A DNA stretch of 64,000 nucleotides from Spirosoma aureum (GTDB lineage: Bacteria; Bacteroidota; Bacteroidia; Cytophagales; Spirosomataceae). The stretch spans positions 3,556,501-3,620,500 of the forward strand of contig NZ_CP050063.1 in assembly GCF_011604685.1 (NCBI RefSeq), read 5' to 3'. A program made the translations under genes and the position numbers. Under the pieces are notes generated by a model that saw only the letters and a program-made list of their open reading frames with translations, had not been told where the DNA came from and ran no database searches. Below, piece by piece: positions 1 through 9,170 of this stretch. The stretch's first letter is position 1; the number at the start of each line of letters is the position of its first letter.

Positions 1-1
1 T

Positions 2-415
2 TTCGATCGCCAGTACCGTAGTGATGAACGCTTTCAAACGCTTTTTCTGAATTTTGCCATACTGGCGATTTTCATTTCCTGTCTGGGATTGCTGGGCCTG
101 GCCTCGTATGCTACGGTGCAGCGTACCAAAGAAATCGGTGTACGTAAGGTGCTGGGTGCGTCGACGGGAAGTATTGTCGGACTTTTATCTAAAGACTTCC
201 TGAAACTGGTACTGCTTGCATTTCTGATAGCTTCTCCCATAGCCTGGTATGGCATGCACCGGTGGCTACAGAATTTTGCTTACCAAGCCGATATTCAGTG
301 GTGGGTGTTCGTGCTAGCTGCTACTCTTTCCATAACAGTCGCCTTCGTAACCATCAGTTTTCAAAGTATCCGGGCGGCTTTGATGAATCCGGTAACGAGT
401 TTACGGAGCGAATGA
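2..415 (+). CDS. MacB/FtsX-type ABC transporter permease, C-terminal part
   Basis: The frame is open from the left edge to a TGA at 413-415, so only the last 137 codons are present. The motif RTKEIGVRKVLGAS, followed by two hydrophobic segments and the ending ALMNPVTSLRSE, is the C-terminal FtsX domain of multi-pass permeases of the MacB type. These act in the inner membrane with a separate ATPase, in efflux or envelope remodelling. The end closely resembles the end of the permease at 27082-29814 (KDF.KLV, AWYGMH, ALMNPV.SLRSE), so the two are paralogues. The N-terminal part lies outside the window; truncation is by the window edge, not by mutation. Confidence 0.9.
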   Translation, partial: FDRQYRSDERFQTLFLNFAILAIFISCLGLLGLASYATVQRTKEIGVRKVLGASTGSIVGLLSKDFLKLVLLAFLIASPIAWYGMHRWLQNFAYQADIQWWVFVLAATLSITVAFVTISFQSIRAALMNPVTSLRSE

Positions 416-466
416 GACAGCTCCGTGTTTTTAGGTTACAGGTGGTCGCAAGGCACTCAAAAAAAA

Positions 467-493
467 CGTCCGAAAGCTTAAAACTTTCGGACG
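467..493 (-). terminator. Rho-independent terminator of the first SusC/SusD operon
   Basis: A perfect 10-bp stem (CGTCCGAAAG / CTTTCGGACG) with a 7-nt loop. On the minus strand it is followed by a run of T residues (the A-run at 459-466 on the plus strand). It lies about 30 nt after the susD stop codon. It may also block read-through from the permease on the other strand, but no T-run follows in that direction. Confidence 0.85.
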
Positions 494-520
494 GTTGAAG
501 CTTAGTCTGTTGGTAATCTA

Positions 521-2161
521 TCAATAGCCCGCGTTTTGTTTGAAATCACCTTTGTTCGTCACCGCATCTATTTCGCTCTGCGGGATGGGCCGGAGTACAT
601 GAAATGGCTGGATGCTCGGAGCCGCATCGGGATTGTATTTTTTGACCCGCTCAACCAGTTTGTTCGTCCGTTTTAAATCAAACCAGCGAACCTGCTCACC
701 GGCTAATTCGCGGGCACGTTCGTCCAGAATGAAGTCGAGCGTTACGTCGGCGGCTGCTACACGCATGTTTGCCTGGCGGCCCGGTACGGCAGCCCGCGTC
801 CGGATTTCGTTCACGTAATAAGCCGCCGAATCTTTCTTGCCGAGGTTAAACTGCGCTTCAGCCGCGATCAGATACATCTCACCGAGTCGCAGAATATAGG
901 CATCTCGCGCACTTTGGGTCTCGGCATCTGTCGCCCGAGTTGGATCATCAAATTTCTGAAGTGAAACGTAGTGAAAACGATCGCTGGGCGTACCGTCGGC
1001 TTTGTACATATCATTTACGTCATAAATCTTGTACTTTTTCGACTGTCGGAAAGCGGCTGTTACCGGGTATTTTGTTGTAAAAACGGCCGTATCGCCCACA
1101 TTCATCCCCGCCGGGCGTTTGGTTGCGTCGGTTTCGTTGGCTTTCCAGGCCGACTTGAACGATGCATTATACCGGGAATCATTTTGCTCGTTGAACAGAT
1201 TGAGCAGGAACAGCGTCGGCATGTAGCGAACGTTTGGAAAACCATTGGCTACGTCGCGTTTCATACCCGGTTGGGTGTTGTACTCCATCAGGAACAGCGT
1301 ATGATTCAGGTTACTACCCGCATTGAATGCCAGATTGGTCGAGTAATTTACGGACCACAGCACTTCTGTATTTTGCTGACCCGTTATCGACCATAAACTA
1401 GCGTATGTAGGCAACAGCTTATACGAGTAGCCTGTAATTACCTTTTTGGCGTAATTGCTCGCTTCCTGATTTTTTCCCCTCGTCAGATACACCTTTGCCA
1501 GAAAGGCTTCGGAAGCCGGGCGGGTGATCCGTCCATAGTCTGTGGTTGTGAGCGGAATGGCCGTAACAGCAAACTGAAGATCCTGGAAAATCTGCTCATA
1601 AACCGCATCAACGGGCGTGCGGGTAGCGGTTGTCAGAATGGTTTCTGTAGGCTCTAACTGAAGCGGAACCGGGCCAAAACTTTCGACCAGATGCCAGTAA
1701 TACCAGGCCCGGAGAAACCGCGATTCACCTTCCAGTTCTTTCTGACGAGCGGCAGGAACGCCAGCGCTGGGAAGGTATTTTAGTACGTTATTCGCCAGAT
1801 TGATGGCTGCGTAGCATTGTTGCCACATCCGGGTTTTTACCCAGACATTGTCTGTTGTCAGCCCCTGATACGTCATCAGCGGAGGCTGTGGGAAAAGGCC
1901 ATTCGTACCGGTATTGCCGTTATTGGCGGCATTCGTCCAGATGTCGGAGCCCATTTCCATGAGCGCCTGCCCTTCTTCTTTTCCGTAGAAATAGCGATTG
2001 TATGAGTAAACCCCATTGACACCCGCTTCAATGCCTTCGGGGGTAGTGAACAGGGTTTGGGCGGTTGATCCGGCTGGGTTATATTCCTGCAAATCCTGTT
2101 TGCACGAAAACCCGGTAGCGGTCAGGGCAAGTAGCGCTATGTATTTTATGTATGTTTTCAT
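521..2161 (-). CDS. SusD/RagB-family nutrient-binding outer-membrane lipoprotein
   Basis: A 546-aa protein if started at the ATG at 2161; an ATG five codons upstream (2176) is possible, but 2161 gives a tidy lipoprotein signal (MKTYIKY, hydrophobic core, then TGFSC with the lipidated Cys). The SusD features are present: an N-terminal helical SusD-like part with FLRAWYYWHLVESFGPVPL, and a C-terminal RagB/SusD part with RLGEMYLIAAEAQFNLGK, ERARELAGEQVRWFDLKRT and an ending in PIPQSEID. SusD proteins cap the SusC barrel at the cell surface and bind the glycan. It follows its susC by about 80 nt in the same orientation. Substrate cannot be read from sequence; the neighbouring operons suggest a plant cell-wall glycan. 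Confidence 0.95.
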   Translation of the reverse strand: MKTYIKYIALLALTATGFSCKQDLQEYNPAGSTAQTLFTTPEGIEAGVNGVYSYNRYFYGKEEGQALMEMGSDIWTNAANNGNTGTNGLFPQPPLMTYQGLTTDNVWVKTRMWQQCYAAINLANNVLKYLPSAGVPAARQKELEGESRFLRAWYYWHLVESFGPVPLQLEPTETILTTATRTPVDAVYEQIFQDLQFAVTAIPLTTTDYGRITRPASEAFLAKVYLTRGKNQEASNYAKKVITGYSYKLLPTYASLWSITGQQNTEVLWSVNYSTNLAFNAGSNLNHTLFLMEYNTQPGMKRDVANGFPNVRYMPTLFLLNLFNEQNDSRYNASFKSAWKANETDATKRPAGMNVGDTAVFTTKYPVTAAFRQSKKYKIYDVNDMYKADGTPSDRFHYVSLQKFDDPTRATDAETQSARDAYILRLGEMYLIAAEAQFNLGKKDSAAYYVNEIRTRAAVPGRQANMRVAAADVTLDFILDERARELAGEQVRWFDLKRTNKLVERVKKYNPDAAPSIQPFHVLRPIPQSEIDAVTNKGDFKQNAGY

Positions 2162-2177
2162 TTTTAAAAGAGTCAAT

Positions 2178-2241
2178 GAGCGAAAGAATGAAAGAGTGAA
2201 AGTGCGAATACCTGTAAATACGCTCTGCCTCTCTTTCGCTC
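2178..2241 (-). repeat. Inverted repeat in the susC-susD spacer
   Basis: Ten-base arms GAGCGAAAGA (2178-2187) and TCTTTCGCTC (2232-2241) are perfect complements separated by 44 nt, and the spacer itself holds further GAAAG-type units. It fills the gap between the SusC stop and the SusD start. A stem here could stabilise the susC message or lower read-through, but no T-run follows, so it is not a standard terminator. Confidence 0.5.
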
Positions 2242-2242
2242 T

Positions 2243-5200
2243 TTAAAAGCCAATGTTCAGACCGAATACGTACAGCCGAGAAAGCGGCTGGTCGATGACA
2301 CCTTCGTTTTCCGGATCAAAATCTTTCAGATTGCTGAACGTATACAGATTTTTGCCCGATACGTATAGCCGTAGGTTATCGATTTTAAGCTTACCAGTAA
2401 CTGTCTTGGGAATCGTATAGCCTAATGTAACGTTGCGGAGTTTAACAAATGAAGCCTGCCGCTCGGTCAGGGTTGTGACGTAGGTCGAGCTGCGGTTGGC
2501 GTTCGGACGAGGGTACTCGTTGGTAGGGTTTTCGGGAGTCCAGTAGTCGATGCTGGCGCCGTTATTATTGCCGTTCCGGTTGTACTTGGCATAATAGTCC
2601 GAGCTGATCCACTGTCCGGCCCGGGCGATAAACAGAATGTTCAGGTCAAACCCTTTGTAGCGAATGTCGTTTGACAGACCACCCGTCCACTGCGGCACCC
2701 GCGATCCGATGATTGTCCGGTCTGTTCCGTCAATTTTACCGTCGTTGTTTATATCGGCAATTTTGATGTCGCCGGGAATGGCATTGTATTTAGCTGCGGC
2801 TGATTCTTCGCCTAACTGCCAGATACCCAGTTTTTGGTAGTCGTAATAAATCTGCGACGGCTGTCCTTCGATCAGGGAGTTCCGGTAATCGTCGGCGATG
2901 ACATTGCCGTTTGGCAGTGACTCGATCATCTCTTTGTTGCGGGCAAACGTCAGATTCGTTGACCAGCTAAAGCCTTTCTGATTGATGTTCTGCGTCGTAA
3001 TGCCAATTTCAAGCCCTCGGTTCCGGGTTACGCCAATGTTGCGGTTCACCGTCGTTACGCCCGTCAGCAGCGGCAGGGTATACGGAAAAATAAGGTCGTT
3101 GGTGCGGGCGTCATAGTAATCGATGTTGGCCGTAATGCGATTGTTGAGCAAGCCCACATCCAGACCCACATCGGCGGTGGTGGTTAGCTCCCATTTCAGA
3201 TCCTGGTTCCCAATGGTTGGACTGATCAGGTACGCATTGGCAGCATTGGCGTCGTTGTAGGCAAATGAAACCGTGGTCAGTGAATTTTGTGTCGCGTACG
3301 GATTGATGACGTCATTCCCCGATACGCCATAGCTCGCCCGCAGTTTCAGATCGGTAACTACTTTTTGGTTTTTCATGAACGACTCGTCGCTGATGCGCCA
3401 GCCCAACCCGGCCGATGGGAAGAAAGCCCAGTTATGCCCTTCGCCTAATTTAGATGAACCGTCGCTTCGCCCTGTAACGGTCAGCAGGTATTTGTCTTTC
3501 CAGTTGTAATTGATACGTCCGGTAAATGAAATCAGCCGGTTGCTGCTAAAGCCACTCCCCCAGAACGGGTTTTGGTTAGCCGCTGCCAGGTTATAGAAAT
3601 ACTGGGCCGGAATCAGCTGGTTATTACCGCCCGCGAAGCTTGACGTATTATTGAACGACAGATAGCTCGTAACGCCCGTAATGGTAAACGAGTGGTCCTG
3701 AATGGCTCGCTTATACGTAAATACGTTCTCCCAGCTCATATTTCGGCTCTGGTTGCTGGTGATGGATGCCTGCGATCGGCTTCCGGCGCCATCGATGGTG
3801 TTGCGGCCGTAGTAATTTCCCAACTCTGACGTCGAGAAAATCGCGCCCAGTGTTGAGCGAACCGTGAAGCCCGTAAATGGGGCCAGTTCGACATAGGCCG
3901 AAAGCGTACCGCGATTTGTTTTCTGGTTTCGTTTGTAGGCGTTTGGCTGCTCATCGGCCAGTGGATTGATGACACTTCCACCCAGCGGAAACGGGATAAA
4001 ATTGCCGTTTTCGTCATAAGGTGTGCCCAACGGCGGAATGTTGGAGGCCCGGTTGAACGGGTCCCGGCGAATGTCGTTGTCAATGTACGCGAGTTGGGTC
4101 TGGATGCCTGCCGTAATCCAGTTGTTGATGGTCTGGTCGATGTTCATCCGGGCCGAATAGCGTTTGTACTCGTCCAGTCGCAGGATGCCTTTTTCGTTAT
4201 AATAGCCAGCCGAGAAATACACTTTGGTTTTGTCTGTCCCGCCGGTAACACTCAGTTGGTGGTCCTGCTGAAATCCCTGCTTCAGCAACAGATCGGGCCA
4301 GACTGGAAACTGCTGCTTCTGAATGGCGTCTAACTGGGGGGCATTAAAAATCTTCGAATCATCGGCCGGGCTGCTCCAGGTGCCAGCGGCCCGGTAGGCT
4401 TCGCGCCGGAATGCAATGTATTCAGGACCAGTCATAAACTTACCATAGCCCGCTACCTCCGATACACCCGCATACGAACTCAGGCTGAGTTTAGGTTTGC
4501 CGCCTGTGCCGCGCTTGGTTGTGATGATAATTACTCCGTTGGCCCCACGAGAACCGTAAATGGCCGTTGAGGACGCATCTTTCAATACGTCAATTGAGGC
4601 AATATCATTCGGGTTTATATCGGCGGCATTCACACCCTGCACACCGTCGACGATATACAGAACATTGTTCGAACTGCTGGGGTTAGCAATCGAGCGGTTC
4701 CCCCGAATCCGTATCGAAGCACTGGCACCAGCGTACCCACTATTCCGGGTGATGTCGGCACCGGGAATTTTCCCCTGGAGCGCTTCGACCGGCGTAGTCA
4801 CGGGTATCTTGGTTGTTTCGTCGCCCTTGATGGAAACTACCGAGCCGGTCAGGTCCCGTTTGCGCTGCGTTCCATATCCAACTACGACGACCTCATTCAG
4901 TTGCTTATTATCGACCTGAAGCGTTATATTCAGGTCGGTTTGGTTCGTAATCGGCACTTCCTGAGACAGATAACCGACAAAACTGAAAACCAAGGTAGTA
5001 GCCGCGTCAGGAGCGGTCAATTGATAGAGGCCATTCGCGTCGGTCGTAGTTCCTTTACCGGTGTTTTTGATAACCACGCTAACGCCCGGCAAACCCTGGC
5101 CATTTTCGTCTTTAACCGTCCCTTTGATCGTTCTGTCTGCTGCCGGTTGATCCGATTTTGTATCGGTTGGAGCAAGCGTTAGTGCAGGTATTTTTGCGGA

Positions 5201-5341
5201 TACCAGGTGGGTAAATAATACCGTCGAAGCCTTGTTCTCAGAAACCTGGAGCGTTCGCTCCGGGTTACTAAATACTACAGTTGGGAAACCTACCTGAATC
5301 AGTCCAAGCAGACTGAGAAAGCAGGTATACATATTTTTCAT
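2243..5341 (-). CDS. SusC/RagA-family TonB-dependent outer-membrane transporter
   Basis: About 1032 aa from the ATG at 5341; an upstream ATG at 5389 adds 16 polar residues before the signal peptide and is less likely. After the signal comes a carboxypeptidase-like regulatory domain (IKGTVKDENGQGLPGVSVVI), then the linker LNEVVVVGYGTQ, the plug domain (IRIRGNRSI, VLYIVDGVQG, IDVLKDASSTAIYGSRGANG) and a long beta-barrel ending in LYVFGLNIGF. This is the classic SusC order. It imports oligosaccharides across the outer membrane using TonB energy, partnered by the SusD downstream. It is the last transcription unit of the leftward group that begins with the GH78-like gene, though a 300-nt gap suggests its own promoter. 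Confidence 0.96.
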   Translation of the reverse strand: MKNMYTCFLSLLGLIQVGFPTVVFSNPERTLQVSENKASTVLFTHLVSAKIPALTLAPTDTKSDQPAADRTIKGTVKDENGQGLPGVSVVIKNTGKGTTTDANGLYQLTAPDAATTLVFSFVGYLSQEVPITNQTDLNITLQVDNKQLNEVVVVGYGTQRKRDLTGSVVSIKGDETTKIPVTTPVEALQGKIPGADITRNSGYAGASASIRIRGNRSIANPSSSNNVLYIVDGVQGVNAADINPNDIASIDVLKDASSTAIYGSRGANGVIIITTKRGTGGKPKLSLSSYAGVSEVAGYGKFMTGPEYIAFRREAYRAAGTWSSPADDSKIFNAPQLDAIQKQQFPVWPDLLLKQGFQQDHQLSVTGGTDKTKVYFSAGYYNEKGILRLDEYKRYSARMNIDQTINNWITAGIQTQLAYIDNDIRRDPFNRASNIPPLGTPYDENGNFIPFPLGGSVINPLADEQPNAYKRNQKTNRGTLSAYVELAPFTGFTVRSTLGAIFSTSELGNYYGRNTIDGAGSRSQASITSNQSRNMSWENVFTYKRAIQDHSFTITGVTSYLSFNNTSSFAGGNNQLIPAQYFYNLAAANQNPFWGSGFSSNRLISFTGRINYNWKDKYLLTVTGRSDGSSKLGEGHNWAFFPSAGLGWRISDESFMKNQKVVTDLKLRASYGVSGNDVINPYATQNSLTTVSFAYNDANAANAYLISPTIGNQDLKWELTTTADVGLDVGLLNNRITANIDYYDARTNDLIFPYTLPLLTGVTTVNRNIGVTRNRGLEIGITTQNINQKGFSWSTNLTFARNKEMIESLPNGNVIADDYRNSLIEGQPSQIYYDYQKLGIWQLGEESAAAKYNAIPGDIKIADINNDGKIDGTDRTIIGSRVPQWTGGLSNDIRYKGFDLNILFIARAGQWISSDYYAKYNRNGNNNGASIDYWTPENPTNEYPRPNANRSSTYVTTLTERQASFVKLRNVTLGYTIPKTVTGKLKIDNLRLYVSGKNLYTFSNLKDFDPENEGVIDQPLSRLYVFGLNIGF

Positions 5342-5642
5342 GATCGTACTATTGATTAAGGAGTTGTCTTGTACAGCGCTAGTAGTCAAGCGTTTGTTTA
5401 CTTTACAGCCTCGATGTGAATACCTATGTCATAGCTTCTTAAAAGCAGAATACTTTTAAGAGCTGAAGGGATTTGACAAACTTAGGGCATTAAGTGAACG
5501 TCGGTTTCCACCATTTTCTCTAAAAATTATACAATATTAGCATGGTATAACTTCTTGAAAATTTTGAATTTTTGATGGAGGTGTAAAACGCTGGTTTGAG
5601 TAGTTGACCGAAGTAATCAGAAAGAAGTATCCGACCAAATTT
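5342..5642. other. Intergenic region upstream of susC
   Basis: No credible gene is seen. On the minus strand TAAGTTTG at 5484-5477 fits the Bacteroidota -7 element TAnnTTTG, but I see no TTG at the expected spacing upstream. A 9-bp inverted repeat (TCTTAAAAG 5437-5445, CTTTTAAGA 5453-5461) lies just downstream of this candidate and could be an operator or a 5'-UTR hairpin. Confidence 0.4.
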
Positions 5643-6953
5643 TTAGTGAGCCGACGTAGTGACCTTCTCCTCATATGTACTGGTGGATGTATCCGATACC
5701 GGTCTGCGACGCCAGTAATTTGCCAGAATAGACCCCGAAATGTTCATCCACGGACTGAATACCGCGGCTGGTAGACCAACGGTTCCTAATTTACCCATAC
5801 TGCCTGCCAGGCCCGACGCCATACCGCCGTTTTGCAGGCCAACCTCAAAGGCAACGGTTCGGGCTGAGTTTTTGTCGAGACCGAACAGGCGACTGAACCA
5901 GTAACCAAAAAAATAACCAGCTGCGTTGTGAATCACGGAACTGATAAAGAGCAAAAGACCGACATTAAGAAGGTTATCTCGACCGGCTGCGGTCGTGACG
6001 GCGGTGAAATAGATGATGCCAAACATCGACAAATAAGGCATTAACGCATCCAGTTTAGGATTGCTGGTTGCTACCTGATGATAAATAACGCCGACGACTA
6101 AAGCCGCCAGTAAAAAGCTGAAAATCTCCATGAATTGAAGCAATTCGGGACTTGGTAGTAGAGTCTCAAAAAAGGACCACAAGCCAAATCCGAGTGCAAC
6201 CAACCATCCTGTAGCCAGTCCAGCCAGCAAAAAGGCCATCCGTCTGCTGGTCGTGGAAGCTGTTTTTAGGTAGTCATGTACCAGGGCTGCAAAAATAGGA
6301 ACAATGACAATTTTGATAATTTCCATCATCATGTTCACAAACTTGATTTCGATAAGCGTACCCGCCAGTAGCTTGAGCAATAAAGGTGTTAGAAATGGGG
6401 CCGCCAGCGTTGCCATGGCCGTTACAACAACCGAAAGGACCAGATTGGCTTTGGCTAGATAAACCATCACGTTGGAGGCCAATCCACTTGAGCAGGAGCC
6501 AATCAGGATAATACCAGCCGCTATTTCTGGCTCAAACTTAAATACTTTGGTCAAGAGCAGGCCCATCAGCGGCATCACCGAGAAATGGCAGAAAAGACCA
6601 ATCGCTACACCTTTGCCCGTTGTCGCCAACCCCGAAAAATCCCGGATGCTCATCTGAATCCCCATCCCAAACATGACCAGCTGGATAATCAGCAGAATGA
6701 GCCATTTATTCCGTAGGTCGAACGATCCCCAATGGCTGAAAGCCGCCGGATAAATCATTCCCGCAATCACGGCCACAATGATCCAGGCAGTATACTGATA
6801 GGTTTTCAGGGCAGGAATGGCCTTCATGCCCAGCGCAAAGCTGATCGCAGCCATCACCGCTGCCGGTTGCCAGAGGCTGGCATTTTGCAGGAAAAGGCCA
6901 GCCAGCAATAGAGCCAAGGCAAGGGCAGAGATGATGAGAGGTATTTTATTCAT
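5643..6953 (-). CDS. Bile acid:sodium symporter (BASS) family transporter
   Basis: A 436-aa, almost wholly hydrophobic inner-membrane protein with about ten membrane segments. The BASS signatures are visible: the segment with FGMGIQMSIRDF, the glycine-rich break GSCSSGLASNVMVYLAKAN, and the late AFEVGLQNGGMASGLA motif. BASS carriers move organic anions (bile acids, 2-oxo acids, pantoate) with sodium. A soluble-looking extension of about 25 residues ends the protein. It is 57 nt downstream of the racemase-like gene, in the same operon as the acid-sugar kinase and the RuBisCO-like protein. I infer that it imports the sugar acid those enzymes use; that is not shown by sequence alone. Confidence 0.85.
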   Translation of the reverse strand: MNKIPLIISALALALLLAGLFLQNASLWQPAAVMAAISFALGMKAIPALKTYQYTAWIIVAVIAGMIYPAAFSHWGSFDLRNKWLILLIIQLVMFGMGIQMSIRDFSGLATTGKGVAIGLFCHFSVMPLMGLLLTKVFKFEPEIAAGIILIGSCSSGLASNVMVYLAKANLVLSVVVTAMATLAAPFLTPLLLKLLAGTLIEIKFVNMMMEIIKIVIVPIFAALVHDYLKTASTTSRRMAFLLAGLATGWLVALGFGLWSFFETLLPSPELLQFMEIFSFLLAALVVGVIYHQVATSNPKLDALMPYLSMFGIIYFTAVTTAAGRDNLLNVGLLLFISSVIHNAAGYFFGYWFSRLFGLDKNSARTVAFEVGLQNGGMASGLAGSMGKLGTVGLPAAVFSPWMNISGSILANYWRRRPVSDTSTSTYEEKVTTSAH

Positions 6954-7010
6954 GGGTTTAGTTTTTTGCCATTCCTACGGCGTCGGGATGACAGAAAATA
7001 CGTCTGAACA

Positions 7011-7673
7011 CTACGAAAACTGTGCGGCCAGATGTTGGATCGCTATCGTCGGACTTGCCAGAATCGGTACTTTTTTATCACTGGCATCCAGCGTATCGAC
7101 AACCCGCGCCATTGATGCCTGCGCCAGAACAATCACATCGACTCGGGTGCTCAAATCTTTTAAAGCTGTTGCGACCATCGTATCATGCGTGGCTGTGTCG
7201 CCCTTCATGAGCGCGTCGAATGCCCCTTCGCACAGGACGGATGTGAGTTCGATTTCCTGACCGGCAACCACTGCCCGCCGACGAACCAGATCGCTGGTAG
7301 GGCCAAGGGTGGTTGGCAGGGTCGCAATGACACCAATCTTTTTACCGATCTGAACGGCTTTGTCGGCCATCGGTTGATCGACCCGCAAAACGGGAACCTG
7401 TGTGAGAGCGGCAGCCGCTTCTACCGCAGCGCCAATGGATGAGCAGGTAACCAGAATAAAATCAGCTCCGGCGGCCTCGGCCGAACCGACATAATCGACC
7501 ACGCGCCGGGCGGTATCGGGCGTAAGTTCTCCGCGCTTGATGACGTTTTTGATCAGGCTGTCGTCAACAATGTTAAACGTTTGAATGCCGGGCAAATACT
7601 CGTTGGTTAGTGCTTGAAAAACAGGTACTAACGTGGCTGAGGTATGAATGAGACCTATTGTTTTTACGCTCAT
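7011..7673 (-). CDS. Asp/Glu racemase-superfamily protein, one catalytic Cys replaced
   Basis: A 220-aa cytosolic protein with the two-lobed Asp/Glu/hydantoin racemase fold. The first active-site motif is intact (VTCSSIG, Cys77). In hydantoin and glutamate racemases a second Cys sits in a motif such as LGCAGM; here the matching stretch is LAQASM, so Gln185 replaces that Cys. A two-base racemisation is therefore unlikely. A decarboxylase, isomerase or binding role is possible, since one-Cys members such as arylmalonate decarboxylase exist, although that enzyme keeps the other Cys. The gene lies between the BASS transporter and the DUF1537 kinase (97-nt gap), so it probably acts on the same acid. 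Its reaction is unknown to me. Confidence 0.8.
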   Translation of the reverse strand: MSVKTIGLIHTSATLVPVFQALTNEYLPGIQTFNIVDDSLIKNVIKRGELTPDTARRVVDYVGSAEAAGADFILVTCSSIGAAVEAAAALTQVPVLRVDQPMADKAVQIGKKIGVIATLPTTLGPTSDLVRRRAVVAGQEIELTSVLCEGAFDALMKGDTATHDTMVATALKDLSTRVDVIVLAQASMARVVDTLDASDKKVPILASPTIAIQHLAAQFS

Positions 7674-7770
7674 TTTGTCTGTTTGGTTTTCACTCTGTTA
7701 AGTAATGTCTGGCTGTTATCAGCTCACGTGCCGGCATTGTCCTTTTGGAGAATTCGACCCGCAATCCCGT

Positions 7771-9111
7771 TTAAAATACGTGTCCTTCGAGCAAAATGCC
7801 GAAGTAGTTTTCGGCACCAACCTGGCCACCTTTAAAGTTTACGTCAATTCCATCGATGGGTGATCCTGGGGCCGTGGCTTTACAAAGGGGGGCTCCAGCC
7901 ACCAGCGGAGCGATCATTTCAACGGCTTCGATGCCCATGGCTCTGGCCGCATAGCTCGACGTGTCGCCACCGGCCACAACTACTCGTTTTATCGCTGAGC
8001 ATTGGCCAACTACTTCTCGGGCAATCAATCCCAGCGCAGTACCTAATTTTTGGGAGGAAAACAGCTTGTTTTGTGCTGCACTAGTACCGCCCGTATGGAT
8101 GATGACAGAACGGCCCTCGCTGATGAACTCAATCGCTTTTCGGTTATAATCCGTCATGTGTGGGAGCAACCAGGCCCCAGCGTCAATCTGTTGCGCATCG
8201 ATGATGATTTCGGCAAAGCCATTGGCGGTAGCCCAGGCAATTTGTTTGGCCGTAATGGGCGAACAACTGCCCGATAACACCAGTAAGGGGGTTGCTTTAC
8301 CCGGATCTGGCCAGGGGGTTACGGGCTGTAACGCCCCGATTGACTCCCAGTATTTTCCAAGTGCCATTTCGATACCCGACGAGCCAACCAAAAACAACGG
8401 ATTGTGCGGATGCCCATACGAATCGATCAGTTCGCCAATGGGTGTTAACTGATCGTCATAGAGGGCGTCAAACAGGATTATATCCGACCCGTCCTGCAAT
8501 AAGGCCGTAATCGTGTTCTGAATATCTTCCTGATTTTTAACAAGTTGTAGTATGTCCAGCAAGCCCACTTTTTTAGTTGTTTGTCTGGCTAAATGAAGCC
8601 GGAGATCGCTTTCATCAGCGGGTGTTACGGGATGTTTGCTCATGGACGGATGCCTGTCGAGCCGAAAAATGGCGCCATCGCTGCCAATACCCATCCGGGC
8701 AAACAGGTTACCAAATACGCAATAACGCCCAAGCGACGGTGCCGCGACGAGTAACGGAATGAAATTCTTATGAAAAACCTCTTGGCCGACGTCAATCGCT
8801 TTTCCGATGCTGCCCATCGTAGGGGACGAATCGAACGTTGAACAAACTTTATAATGTACATGCCGTGAACCGAGCTTCCGCAATTCCGTGAATGCCGATC
8901 GCAGAATTGGTTCCATGGACGCTGGTGGTATGGAACGGGTCATGCCAGCCACGCCCATTGCACGCAGATCGGGATAGGATGCCAACTGCTCAGGTGTTGG
9001 CGTTTCAATAAACAAAGCCGTTTTGACCCCTGCCCGGCTCAGGAATTCCAGTGCATCGGTAGAGCCCGTAAAATCATCGCCATAATAGGCCAAGAGCAGG
9101 GAGGAGTTCAT
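7771..9111 (-). CDS. Four-carbon acid-sugar kinase family protein (DUF1537), 3-oxo-isoapionate kinase-like
   Basis: A 446-aa protein of the DUF1537 family. The N-terminal substrate domain opens with YYGDDFTGSTDA (Asp12, Asp13) and the C-terminal nucleotide-binding domain carries VVAGGDTSSYAA and FKGGQVGAENYF. Characterised members phosphorylate D-threonate, D-erythronate, 3-oxo-tetronate or 3-oxo-isoapionate with ATP. The next gene upstream encodes a RuBisCO-like protein, a pairing known from D-apionate catabolism (OiaK with OiaX or OiaT), so 3-oxo-isoapionate is the best guess for the substrate. The class II aldolase or PdxA-like partners of the other family members are absent. Specificity is inferred from context only. 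Confidence 0.85.
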   Translation of the reverse strand: MNSSLLLAYYGDDFTGSTDALEFLSRAGVKTALFIETPTPEQLASYPDLRAMGVAGMTRSIPPASMEPILRSAFTELRKLGSRHVHYKVCSTFDSSPTMGSIGKAIDVGQEVFHKNFIPLLVAAPSLGRYCVFGNLFARMGIGSDGAIFRLDRHPSMSKHPVTPADESDLRLHLARQTTKKVGLLDILQLVKNQEDIQNTITALLQDGSDIILFDALYDDQLTPIGELIDSYGHPHNPLFLVGSSGIEMALGKYWESIGALQPVTPWPDPGKATPLLVLSGSCSPITAKQIAWATANGFAEIIIDAQQIDAGAWLLPHMTDYNRKAIEFISEGRSVIIHTGGTSAAQNKLFSSQKLGTALGLIAREVVGQCSAIKRVVVAGGDTSSYAARAMGIEAVEMIAPLVAGAPLCKATAPGSPIDGIDVNFKGGQVGAENYFGILLEGHVF

Positions 9112-9170
9112 TGAATTGTACTATTGATATGTTGTAATGGTGCTGTAAATCAGGGTTATATGAATTGGGC

